Part shown: piece after piece, positions 36,016 through 44,394 of the stretch
How the letters are laid out: each line of letters opens with the position of its first letter
Position numbering within the stretch: the stretch's first letter is position 1
NCBI GenBank assembly: GCA_964438205.1
Contig: CAYTJQ010000004.1
Location: forward strand, 30,268-94,267
Direction: 5' to 3'
From: Pseudohaliea sp964438205
Lineage (GTDB): Bacteria > Pseudomonadota > Gammaproteobacteria > Pseudomonadales > Halieaceae
DNA: 64,000 nucleotides
The notes under the pieces: generated by a model
Databases searched by the model: none
What the model saw: the letters and a program-made list of their open reading frames with translations, nothing else
What the model was told of the DNA's origin: nothing
Position numbers and translations under genes: made by a program

Positions 36016-37029
36016 ATGAAGGCACTGCCGTTATACCTGCTGTTGGTCCTGGCGGGCGCCGCTGCCGCCGCGCCGGATCGCGTGACCCTGAAGAACGGCT
36101 CCACGATCCTCGGCACGATCACCGACGCCGAGGGCGGCAAGGTGGTGGTGGAGACGGATTTTGCCGGCACCATCGAGATCGCCCAGGACCAGATCGAGGA
36201 CCTGCGCACCGAGACCCCCATGAGCCTCCAGCTCGCGGACGGCACGGTGCTCGAGTCCCTGCCGATCCGCGTGGAGAACGAGCAGCTGGTGCTGGGTGCG
36301 CTGGGTGAGGAGGAGACCTACGCGCTTTCCGACCTCGTGCGCGTGAACCCGGAGCCCTGGGAACTCGGCGACGGCTACCACTGGACGGGGCTCACCAGTG
36401 CCGGCCTCTCCATGGAGCAGGGCAACACCGATACGCGGGAGCTCGACTACAAGGTCGAGAGCACCTGGACCGGGCTCCTCGATCGCTACTCCTTCAGCCT
36501 GATCGGCGAGTACGACGAAGCCAACGGCGAGAAGAACGCGGAGAACTGGATCGCCCGCGGCAAGTACGACCGCTTCCTGGAGGACAGCCCCTGGTACTGG
36601 GGCGGCAACCTGTCCTTCGAGCACGACGAGTTCGCCGACACCGAGCTCCGGACCTACCTCGGCCCCTACCTCGGGCGCAAGATTTTCACGGAGCCGGTGT
36701 TCAGGCTCGAGGCCGAGGGTGGTTTGTCCTATGTCTGGGAGAACTTTTTCGTCGCGGAGGACAACGAATACCCCGCCGCCACCTGGACCCTGGATGCCTC
36801 GAGCAACTACCTCGGCGAGGGCACGCGGCTCTACTTCAACCAGACCGGCCTGTGGGACCTGTCGAACCAGGCCGACGTGCTCATCAACACGACCGCCGGC
36901 CTGTCCTTTCCGCTCGTGCTCAACATCGAGGGCGCCGCCGAGGTGATCTGGAAGTACGACACGGGCGCGGTGGAAGGCGTCGAGGAACTGGACCAGACCT
37001 ACCGCTTCCGCATCGGTTACCGCTGGTAA
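36016..37029 (+). CDS. DUF481 outer-membrane protein (copy 1)
   Basis: 337 residues. A signal peptide ends at AAAAAPD. A beta-rich N-terminal part (DRVTLKNGSTILGTITDAEG, about 20-110) precedes the DUF481 barrel, which starts near GDGYHWTGLTSAGLSMEQGN and ends in YRFRIGYRW, an aromatic C-terminus fit for outer-membrane insertion. The function of the family is unknown, though it is often called a salt-induced outer-membrane protein. A strong GCAGGAGGG ribosome site precedes the ATG. A close paralogue lies at 39741 on the far side of the TonB receptor; most barrel residues are identical by eye. Confidence 0.88.
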   Translation: MKALPLYLLLVLAGAAAAAPDRVTLKNGSTILGTITDAEGGKVVVETDFAGTIEIAQDQIEDLRTETPMSLQLADGTVLESLPIRVENEQLVLGALGEEETYALSDLVRVNPEPWELGDGYHWTGLTSAGLSMEQGNTDTRELDYKVESTWTGLLDRYSFSLIGEYDEANGEKNAENWIARGKYDRFLEDSPWYWGGNLSFEHDEFADTELRTYLGPYLGRKIFTEPVFRLEAEGGLSYVWENFFVAEDNEYPAATWTLDASSNYLGEGTRLYFNQTGLWDLSNQADVLINTTAGLSFPLVLNIEGAAEVIWKYDTGAVEGVEELDQTYRFRIGYRW

Positions 37030-37041
37030 GCCGATGGCGAG

Positions 37042-37071
37042 TTGACGGCACGGGGCGGTTAGCGCTAAAAC
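37042..37071 (+). promoter_or_regulatory. promoter with LacI-like palindrome before the TonB receptor
   Basis: TTGACG (37042-37047) is 5/6 to the -35 consensus, and TAAAAC (37066-37071) follows after 18 bp. The perfect palindrome TTAGCGCTAA (37059-37068) overlaps the end of the spacer and the -10. A central AGCGCT is common in LacI-family operators, often for sugar regulons. No lacI gene is in the window. Confidence 0.45.
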
Positions 37072-37110
37072 CGAAGCGTGCGGCAGCGGGGGAAAGCCGC
37101 AGCATACGCG

Positions 37111-37139
37111 GCATAACAAGAAGCAGCATAACAAGAAGC
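37111..37139. repeat. two-copy 15-bp direct repeat in the receptor leader
   Basis: GCATAACAAGAAGC occurs at 37111-37124 and 37126-37139, in the leader 40-70 bp before the TonB receptor start. It is AT-rich against its surroundings. It may be a regulator site or a slippage product. Confidence 0.75.
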
Positions 37140-37179
37140 CTGACAACGACATAATAAAGAGCGCCCGGGGGGCGATACC

Positions 37180-39657
37180 ATGCATAGCGTACTGCCAGCG
37201 TCGGCTGTCATCCGTCGTGGATGCCGGCCCGTTCCTGCCTTCACGGCTTTCTTCCCAGGCCCGTCACGGGGCGTTCCCGGTCTCGCCAGCGGCCTCGTGC
37301 TCGCGCTGGCGGGCGCAGGTGCGCTCGCGCAGCCGGCGGGAGACGACAGCGCCGCGGGCGCCTACCGGCTTACCCTGGAGGAGGTGCTGGTCACCGCGCA
37401 GAAGCGCGAGGAGAGCCGGATGACCGTGCCCATCGCGGTGAACACCTTCTCCGAGGCCGATATCCTGACCACGAGCGCCCTCGATATCGCCGATATCGAC
37501 GACTTCATGCCCGGGGTGCGCTTCGGGTCTGTCACCTCCAACCAGTCCACGCAGCTGGGGGTCGAGATCCGCGGCGTGTCGAGCCCGAATATCTCCAGCG
37601 GCCAGGACCCGTCCGTCGCCACCTTCTACGACAACGCCTACCTGCCCCGGGCCGTCACCAGTATCCCCTTCGTGGATATCGAGCGGATCGAGGTGCTCAA
37701 GGGGCCCCAGGGCACGCTCTACGGGCGCAACGCGACCGCGGGCGTGGTGAACATGATTCCCTACGCGCCGGCCATGGATGCGTTCGATGCCTTCGCGCGG
37801 GCGCGCGTCGGCAACTACGGCCTGTTCAACGTCGAGGGCATGGTGAACATTCCCGTCGGCGACCGCGTGGCCATTCGGGCGAACGTGCTCGACCATGCCC
37901 AGGACGCGATCTTCGACAATCGGGGCATCGGCGACGACCTGCGCGAGCGCAACTACAGCTTCGGCCGCCTCGCCATCGCCGTCGACCTGTCGGAGCGGAC
38001 GCACCTGAAGCTCGCCGGGGACATCGAGAAGCGGGCGGAGAACACCAGCTACTCCATCGGCGTCAGCAAGTACGCGCTCAGTAGCGACCCTTTCGCCGGC
38101 GACGTGGAGAACGACGTCCCGGACCGCGACGAGGACCGCGACATGGTCGGCGTCTCGCTGCAGGTCGACCACGCCTTCAGCGAGCAGCTGTCACTGTTCG
38201 GCATCCTCAGCTACCGCAGCTGGGAAACCTTCAACAAGCAGGACGAGGACGGTACCGCGGCCCCGCGCCGCTACCTCGACACGAACAACATCGAGGACTC
38301 GGACATCGTCTACGGGGAGCTGCGGCTCAACTTCACCAACGATCGCTTCGACGTGGTGGCCGGCGCCAACTACAGCGCCGAGGCCGTGTACCAGCGCACG
38401 GACATCGGCCTCCTCGCCGACTCCTACATGCAGTTCCTGAGCCTCGAACTGCTGCCGGCCTTCGGCATTCCCGCCACGCCGGACGTGCACGCCTGGGACC
38501 TTTTTGCCGACTCGGGCGACGACTTCTGGCTAGGCGTCTCCGCGCTCGCCGGCAACATCGCCGTCCTGCCGCCGTCTTACGCGGGAACGTACTTCACCGA
38601 GACCATGGATAACGAGGGCGACTTCGTGAACTGGGGGATCTTCACCGATGTTACCTACCAGCTCACGGACGCCGTGCGCCTGATCGGTGGCCTGCGCTAC
38701 AGCTACGACGACAAGGAATACGCCTGGCAGACCTTCGACAACGGCATCGCCGGCTGGCCCTTCGCGCCGGTGCGGGTCGCCTACGACCCCGCCGCCACCG
38801 GCGCCGCGCCGGAGGACTACTTCACGCGCTTCGAGGACAGCGAGGACTGGAGCCGGACCACGGGCCGCGCCGTGGTCGAGTGGACCCTCATGGAGCGGGC
38901 GATGACCTACCTGTCCTACGCGACGGGCTACAAGTCCGGCGGCTTCGACGGCCAGACCTTCTCGTCGATCGTTGCCGGGCCCTTCGACCCGGAGGACATG
39001 ACCAGCATCGAGCTCGGCCTGAAGGGGGATTTCTTCGACAACCGCCTGCGCATCGAGGCGGCCGCCTTCCTGCAGGACCTGGAGAACCGCCAGGGCGCCG
39101 AGAGCGTCAAGGAGGGGCCGGACGACCCGACGGCGCAGGTCAGCGTGGTCAGCTCCGACGAGGAGACCCGCGGCTGGGAGCTCATGGCCCAGTGGCAGGT
39201 GCTGGACACGCTGCGGCTCACGGGGCTGACCACCTGGCGCGATACGGAGCGGGTGCAGGATGCCTTCTTCAATGCCCAGGGCGAGCCCGCCGGCGGGGTG
39301 AAGGAAACGCTGGCTACGCAGACCGACTACACCCTGCGCCTCGACTGGACGCCCGCCGTGCCCCTGGGTTCACTGCTGGTGCATGTCGACTACATCTACA
39401 ACGATGCCCAGGACGACTCGCAGGCGGTGATCTTCACCGAGGGTCCCTGGTACTTCCAGGACCGCGAGCTGCTGAACGCGCGCATCGCCTGGACCAACGC
39501 CGGCGACCGGCTCGAGCTCGCGCTCTGGGGCCGCAACCTGCTGGACCGGGAATATGCCTCGAACCCCGGCGGTTTCGTGGCCGACACCCTGGGTGCCTAC
39601 ACCACGAACATCCAGGAACCGCTCACTTACGGGGTCGAGGTGCGTTACAACTTCTGA
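37180..39657 (+). CDS. TonB-dependent receptor (second)
   Basis: 825 residues. A long N-terminus with a hydrophobic segment (LASGLVLALAGAGALAQ) acts as signal peptide. The plug domain has LTLEEVLVTAQKREESRMTV and IERIEVLKGPQGTLYGRNAT. A barrel of about 650 residues ends in YGVEVRYNF. It should import a substrate needing TonB energy. It lies between two paralogous DUF481 barrel genes on the same strand, 150 bp after the first and 83 bp before the second, and has its own promoter with a LacI-like palindrome. A GPH-type symporter gene is 2.3 kb downstream on the other strand, so a glycoside is possible, but this is inference. Confidence 0.9.
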   Translation: MHSVLPASAVIRRGCRPVPAFTAFFPGPSRGVPGLASGLVLALAGAGALAQPAGDDSAAGAYRLTLEEVLVTAQKREESRMTVPIAVNTFSEADILTTSALDIADIDDFMPGVRFGSVTSNQSTQLGVEIRGVSSPNISSGQDPSVATFYDNAYLPRAVTSIPFVDIERIEVLKGPQGTLYGRNATAGVVNMIPYAPAMDAFDAFARARVGNYGLFNVEGMVNIPVGDRVAIRANVLDHAQDAIFDNRGIGDDLRERNYSFGRLAIAVDLSERTHLKLAGDIEKRAENTSYSIGVSKYALSSDPFAGDVENDVPDRDEDRDMVGVSLQVDHAFSEQLSLFGILSYRSWETFNKQDEDGTAAPRRYLDTNNIEDSDIVYGELRLNFTNDRFDVVAGANYSAEAVYQRTDIGLLADSYMQFLSLELLPAFGIPATPDVHAWDLFADSGDDFWLGVSALAGNIAVLPPSYAGTYFTETMDNEGDFVNWGIFTDVTYQLTDAVRLIGGLRYSYDDKEYAWQTFDNGIAGWPFAPVRVAYDPAATGAAPEDYFTRFEDSEDWSRTTGRAVVEWTLMERAMTYLSYATGYKSGGFDGQTFSSIVAGPFDPEDMTSIELGLKGDFFDNRLRIEAAAFLQDLENRQGAESVKEGPDDPTAQVSVVSSDEETRGWELMAQWQVLDTLRLTGLTTWRDTERVQDAFFNAQGEPAGGVKETLATQTDYTLRLDWTPAVPLGSLLVHVDYIYNDAQDDSQAVIFTEGPWYFQDRELLNARIAWTNAGDRLELALWGRNLLDREYASNPGGFVADTLGAYTTNIQEPLTYGVEVRYNF

Positions 39658-39740
39658 CGAAGGCTTTAGCATAGCGGTCCTGGGCGGCAGGGCCGCCAGC
39701 AACGCTTACGTCGACGTCCAGAGCCCCGGAAGGAAATCGC

Positions 39741-40778
39741 ATGTTCAAGCCGCACGCCTCCGTCCTCAGCCTGCTGATGACCGTGGTCTGCGCCATCCTG
39801 GCCTCAGCCGGCGCCGCCGCGCCGGACCGTGTCGAGCTGAAGGATGGGTCGGTCCTCTTCGGCACCGTCGTCGATGCCGATGACGGCAAGGTCGTCATGA
39901 AGACCGCCTTCGCGGACGCCTTGAAAATCCCCCAGGCCATGATCGAGAGCCTGCACACGGAAACACAGATGCGGCTCCAGTTCGCCGACGGCCGGGTGCT
40001 CGAGTCGTCGCCGATCGTGGTCCGGGGCGAGCAGCTGGTCCTCGACGGCGGAGAGAAGGAGGCAAGCTACAGTCTTGCCGACCTGGTGCGGGTGAACCCG
40101 GAGCCCTGGGAGCTTGGCGAGGGCTACCACTGGACCGGGCTCGCCAGTGCCGGTTTTTCCCTGGCCCAGGGCAACACCGAGAACAGTGAACTCGACTACA
40201 AGGCCGAAAGCACCTGGACCGGCTTGCACGATCGCGTGTCGCTCAGCCTGATCGGCGAGTACGACGAGGTGAACGGCCGCAAGAACGCACAGAACTGGAT
40301 CGCCCGCAGCAAGTACGACCGCTTCCTCAACGGCAGCCCCTGGTATACGGGCGCGAACCTGTCCTTCGAGCAGGACGAGTTCGCCGATACGGAGCTTCGG
40401 AGCTATGTCGGCCCCTACCTCGGGCGTAAGGTCTTCTCGGACCCGCTGCTGACCCTGGAAGCGGAGGGCGGGGTCGCCTACGTGTGGGAAGAGTTCTTCG
40501 TGGCCGAGGATAACGACTATCCTGCGGCGACCTGGACCGTCACCGCCAGCAGCGATTACCTGGGGGAAAATACCCGGCTCTACTTCAACCAGACCGGCCT
40601 CTGGGGGCTCACCGACGAGGGCGACGTGCTCCTCAACAGCACCGCGGGCCTGTCCTTTCCCCTCATCCTCAACATCGAGGGCTCCGCCGAAGTCATCTGG
40701 AAGTATGACCTCGGCGCGGTGGAGAACGTCGAGAAGCTCGACCAGACCTACCGTTTCCGCCTGGGCTACCGCTGGTAG
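39741..40778 (+). CDS. DUF481 outer-membrane protein (copy 2)
   Basis: 345 residues, paralogue of the gene at 36016. The signal peptide ends near ASAGAAAPD. The N-terminal beta part has DRVELKDGSVLFGTVVDADD, and the barrel begins at GEGYHWTGLASAGFSLAQGN and closes in YRFRLGYRW. Blocks such as LGPYLGRK, SLIGEYDE, NWIAR and YFNQTGLW are shared exactly, so a local duplication around the TonB receptor is likely. A ribosome site CGGAAGGAAA lies upstream of the ATG. Function unknown. Confidence 0.88.
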   Translation: MFKPHASVLSLLMTVVCAILASAGAAAPDRVELKDGSVLFGTVVDADDGKVVMKTAFADALKIPQAMIESLHTETQMRLQFADGRVLESSPIVVRGEQLVLDGGEKEASYSLADLVRVNPEPWELGEGYHWTGLASAGFSLAQGNTENSELDYKAESTWTGLHDRVSLSLIGEYDEVNGRKNAQNWIARSKYDRFLNGSPWYTGANLSFEQDEFADTELRSYVGPYLGRKVFSDPLLTLEAEGGVAYVWEEFFVAEDNDYPAATWTVTASSDYLGENTRLYFNQTGLWGLTDEGDVLLNSTAGLSFPLILNIEGSAEVIWKYDLGAVENVEKLDQTYRFRLGYRW

Positions 40779-40809
40779 CCGCCGGTCGCGCACGCTTCGC
40801 GGAAAGCCC

Positions 40810-41871
40810 TCAGGCGAGGCGGCTGCGGCGAACGGCGGCGGCGAGGTCGTCGAGGAGCGGCAGCGTCTCGTCCAGGGACAGGCAGGCGTCGGTCACGCTC
40901 TGGCCGTAACGCAGGCCGTCCAGCGGCCCCGGGGGCTGGTTGCCGCCCACCAGGTGACTCTCGAGCATGACCCCGCGCAGTGCCTGTTCGCCGGCTTCGA
41001 GCTGGTCCGCGAGGTCGGCGATCACCAGCGCCTGCTGCGCCGGGTCCTTGTTACTGTTGCCGTGGCTGCAGTCGACGATCAGGGACGGCGTGAGCTCCGC
41101 CTCCGCCAGCGCCGTCGCCGCTGCGCGCAGCGCCTCGGCGCGGTAGTTGGGGCCGCTGTCGCGTCCGCCGCGGAGGATGAGGTAGCTGTGCGGGTTGCCC
41201 GTGGACTGGAGAATCGCCGGCGTGCCCTCCTTGGTCAGCGACGGGAACCAGTGCGGGTGCGCCGCGCTGCGGATGGCGTCGATGGCCACGCCGATGTCGC
41301 CGGTGGTGCCGTTCTTGAAGCCCACGGGCATGGACAGGCCCGAGGCGAGCTCCCGGTGGATCTGGCTCTCCACGGTGCGCGCACCGATGGCGCCGAAGCT
41401 CACCAGGTCCGTGTAGTACTGCCCGAAGGTCGTGTCGAGGAACTCGGTCGCGGCCGCGAGGCCCAGGCCGGTCACGTCGAGGAGCGCGCGCCGGGCGAGG
41501 CGCAGGCCGCGGTTGATATGGAAGCTGCCGTCGAGCCCCGGGTCGTTGATCAGCCCCTTCCAGCCGACCACCGTGCGCGGTTTCTCGAAGTACACGCGCA
41601 GCACGGGAAGGAGGGCATCATCGAGCGCCGCGCAATGGCTGTGGAAGCGCTGTGCGAACTCGATGAGCGCTGCCGGGTCGTGCACGGAGCAGGGCCCGGC
41701 GATGACCAGGAGCCGCGGGTCCTTCCCCGTCATGATCGCCTCGATGCGGCGGCGGGCGGCTGCCACGGTTTCGGCCCCGGCCTCGTCCAGGGGCAGCTCC
41801 TCGCCCAGTACCCAGGGCGTGATCAGCGGCTGCGCGCGGGCAATGCGGATGTCGTCCGTATGCGTCGGCAT
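40810..41871 (-). CDS. 3-deoxy-7-phosphoheptulonate (DAHP) synthase, class I
   Basis: 353 residues, the size of AroF/AroG/AroH. Blocks: LLVIAGPCSVHDPAALIEF, VYFEKPRTVVGWKGLINDP, LGLAAATEFLDT, GARTVESQIHRELASGLSMP, VGFKNGTTGD and IVDCSHGNSNKDP, containing metal and substrate ligands (Cys, His, Glu, Asp). It condenses PEP with erythrose 4-phosphate to start the shikimate pathway. Which of the three feedback isozymes it is cannot be decided. It stands alone and converges with the DUF481 gene (31-bp gap). Confidence 0.95.
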   Translation of the reverse strand: MPTHTDDIRIARAQPLITPWVLGEELPLDEAGAETVAAARRRIEAIMTGKDPRLLVIAGPCSVHDPAALIEFAQRFHSHCAALDDALLPVLRVYFEKPRTVVGWKGLINDPGLDGSFHINRGLRLARRALLDVTGLGLAAATEFLDTTFGQYYTDLVSFGAIGARTVESQIHRELASGLSMPVGFKNGTTGDIGVAIDAIRSAAHPHWFPSLTKEGTPAILQSTGNPHSYLILRGGRDSGPNYRAEALRAAATALAEAELTPSLIVDCSHGNSNKDPAQQALVIADLADQLEAGEQALRGVMLESHLVGGNQPPGPLDGLRYGQSVTDACLSLDETLPLLDDLAAAVRRSRLA

Positions 41872-41941
41872 GGCGCGGGGGCTCCGTGGAAAAGGTGGGG
41901 GATTGTCGCCAACCGCTGCAGCCGGGGCAAGGGCGCCCCGC

Positions 41942-43369
41942 TCAGGAACTGGCGCCGCGGGCGCGAAGGGCCGCCTGGATCTCCTCGACCCGGGCCTGCC
42001 CGAGGTTGATCCGCAGCACCAGGAGCAGGGCGATGACGAAGCCCGGAAGGGTGCCCGCACCGAAGGCCCAGGCGAGGCCGTCGAGCACCGGGGCGGGGAC
42101 GCTGCCGGGGCGCATGCCGGCCTGCAGGCCGACCAGGTCGAGCACGATGCCGCCGTAGAGGGGGCCGAAGACCGTGGCGAACTTGTTGACCAGGTTGGCG
42201 GCGGAGAAGAACCCGGCCTCTTGGCGAAGCCCGTGCTCGTGCTCGTGCTCGTCGGTGACGTCGGCGACGATGGACTGGGTCTGGATCGCCCGCAGCAGGA
42301 AGCAGTACATGAAGAACAGCATGAACAGGAAGTTGAGGACGAAGACCACCGTGGTCCCGTTCGGCGGCAGCAGGCCGGTCATGCGCAGCGGGTAGAGCCA
42401 GAGGCAGTTCAGGATCAGGCCGATGATGGACAGCTGCATGAGCCGGTGTTTCTCGAAGCGCCGCCCGAGGGGGCGCAGGGTGAGCAGCACCAGGGCGACA
42501 GCGAGGAGGCTGGGCACGGCGAGGATCAGCGACACTTCGCCGGCGCTGAACTCCCAGTAGTAGGTCCACACCAGCATGTTCAGCGTCGCCACGGTCCCGT
42601 AGGCGGTCATGATCGCGATCTCCTGGCCGAGCACCAGGCGGAAGGTGCCGTTGCCAAAAGTCCTGGCGAGATCCCGCCACAGGTCGGTCAGCCGCGGCGC
42701 GCTCCGCGGCTGCCGGCTCTCGCCCAGGGAGGAACGGGCGTAGCGCCGGGTGCCGATCGTCGTCACCGCGGCCATGATCCAGCAGACGCCGCAGCAGAGG
42801 ACGCCGTAGAGCGGGTAGCTGGCCGGAGCGAAGCGTCCGTCCTCGCCGCCGCGCTCCGGGAAGATGAACGCCAGCGCCAGGGCCGGCACGAGCACGCTGA
42901 ACAGGAACAGCGTGGCGAGGCGCGCGCCGAGGACCTGGCTGCGCTCGTGGTAGTCGCTGGTGATCTCCGCCGACAGCGCGAGGTGAGGGATGGCGAACAG
43001 GGTGACGAAGGTGCGCACCCAGAGGGACCAGAACAGCAGCCAGCCGGCCAGCGGCCACTGGCTGCCGGCGAGGCTGGCGGGCGGCGCGAACAGGCCCAGG
43101 AAGCCAAGGCCGATGGGCAGGAGGCTCGCCACCATGAACGGGTGGCGCCGGCCATGGCGGGAGCGGAGCCGGTCCGAGAGGATCCCCGTGAGCGGGTCCG
43201 ACAGGGCGTCCCAGACCAGGCTGATCGCGATCACCGCGCCGGTCAGGCTGCCGTTCAGCCCCAGCACCTGCGTGTAGAACAGCAGGACGAACATCGTGTA
43301 GGCCGCTTCCTTCACGGCGTACACCGCGCCCCCGGCGCCGTAGGCGGCGCGCGTTCTTATCGTTAGCAT
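41942..43369 (-). CDS. MFS transporter of the GPH (glycoside-pentoside-hexuronide:cation) symporter family
   Basis: 475 residues with 12 membrane helices. Family features are AAYGAGGAVYAVKEAAYTMF at the start, VIAISLVWDALSDPLTGILS with the conserved Asp-x5-PLTG block, and SDRLRSRHGRRHPFM following helix 2. These resemble MelB- and Na+/melibiose-like carriers. The second half has VADVTDEHEHEHGLRQEAGF, typical of the central loop. It imports a sugar or related compound with Na+ or H+. The first in-frame ATG after the divergent nei promoter region is used as start. Neighbour DAHP synthase gives no hint of substrate. Confidence 0.83.
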   Translation of the reverse strand: MLTIRTRAAYGAGGAVYAVKEAAYTMFVLLFYTQVLGLNGSLTGAVIAISLVWDALSDPLTGILSDRLRSRHGRRHPFMVASLLPIGLGFLGLFAPPASLAGSQWPLAGWLLFWSLWVRTFVTLFAIPHLALSAEITSDYHERSQVLGARLATLFLFSVLVPALALAFIFPERGGEDGRFAPASYPLYGVLCCGVCWIMAAVTTIGTRRYARSSLGESRQPRSAPRLTDLWRDLARTFGNGTFRLVLGQEIAIMTAYGTVATLNMLVWTYYWEFSAGEVSLILAVPSLLAVALVLLTLRPLGRRFEKHRLMQLSIIGLILNCLWLYPLRMTGLLPPNGTTVVFVLNFLFMLFFMYCFLLRAIQTQSIVADVTDEHEHEHGLRQEAGFFSAANLVNKFATVFGPLYGGIVLDLVGLQAGMRPGSVPAPVLDGLAWAFGAGTLPGFVIALLLVLRINLGQARVEEIQAALRARGASS

Positions 43370-43496
43370 GAACTGGCCGACCGAGAGTACCAATGCAGTC
43401 TCGCCCCTCGTCCGCGCCCTGTAAAGCGCGCATCCGGCGGTGCCGGGGCCGCGTAAAGTGCTGCCTAACCCCTGTGCCTGTTGCCGGAGCCAGCCC

Positions 43497-44324
43497 ATGC
43501 CCGAAGGACCCGAGATACGCCGCGCCGCCGACCGCATCGAGGCGGTGCTCGCCGGCGAGGTCGTGGAAGCCGTGCGCTTCGGCCTGCCGCGGCTGCGGCG
43601 CCATGCGGCGACGCTGCGCGGCCACCGGGTCACCGGCCTCGAGACCCGCGGCAAGGCGCTGCTCACCCACTTCGAGCACGGCTGGAGCCTGTACTCCCAC
43701 AACCAGCTCTACGGCGTCTGGCGGGTGCAGCGCCGCGGCAGGCTGCCGAAGACCAACCGCTCGCTGCGCGTCGCCCTGCACACGGCAAGCCACAGCGCGC
43801 TGCTCTACAGCGCCTCGGACATCAGCGTCTGGCGCACGGAGGAACTGGCAGCGCACCCGTTCCTTGCCCGCATCGGCCCCGACATCCTCTCGCCGGACCT
43901 CAGCTGGCCGGTGATTGCCGCGCGGCTGGGGGACGCGCGCTTCGCCCGCCGGCAGCTGGCGGACCTCTACCTCGACCAGGCTTTCCTCGCCGGGGTCGGC
44001 AATTACCTGCGCGCGGAGATCCTCTTTGCCGCGGGCCTCGACCCCGCGCGCCGGGCCGGCGACCTCGGCCGCGGCGAGCGCGGGCGCCTCGCGCGGGCGA
44101 CGCTGGCGGTGAGCCGGCGCAGCTACGACACCGGGGGCATCGTGCTGCCGCCGCGCCTGGCGAGCCGCCTCGAGCGCGAGGGGCTGCCGCGCGAGCGGCG
44201 GCGCTTCTTCGTCTTCGGCCGCGACGGGCACCCCTGCCACCGCTGCGGCGGCGAGGTGCAGCGCAACGAGCGCGGTGGCCGCCGCCTCTACCGCTGTCCC
44301 GGCTGCCAGCCGGCCGGTCCTTGA
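43497..44324 (+). CDS. nei: DNA glycosylase/AP lyase, endonuclease VIII
   Basis: 275 residues. The catalytic N-terminus PEGPEIRRAADRIEAVL carries Pro2 and Glu3. Further Nei-specific blocks are ETRGKALLTHFEHGWSLYSH, NQLYGVWRVQRRGRLP, LYSASDISVWRTEELAAHPF and LDQAFLAGVGNYLRAEILFA. A C-terminal zinc finger CHRCGG...CPGC closes it. The N-terminal KALLTHF and YSHNQLYGVWRV blocks match E. coli Nei rather than MutM. It removes oxidised pyrimidines from DNA. The start follows the rule that residue 2 must be Pro. Confidence 0.95.
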   Translation: MPEGPEIRRAADRIEAVLAGEVVEAVRFGLPRLRRHAATLRGHRVTGLETRGKALLTHFEHGWSLYSHNQLYGVWRVQRRGRLPKTNRSLRVALHTASHSALLYSASDISVWRTEELAAHPFLARIGPDILSPDLSWPVIAARLGDARFARRQLADLYLDQAFLAGVGNYLRAEILFAAGLDPARRAGDLGRGERGRLARATLAVSRRSYDTGGIVLPPRLASRLEREGLPRERRRFFVFGRDGHPCHRCGGEVQRNERGGRRLYRCPGCQPAGP

Positions 44325-44394
44325 CCCAGCGCAAGGCGATGGCGGACGCTCTCCGGTCTAATGCGCCCTCGCTCACTGACCGGGAGGATCGCGG

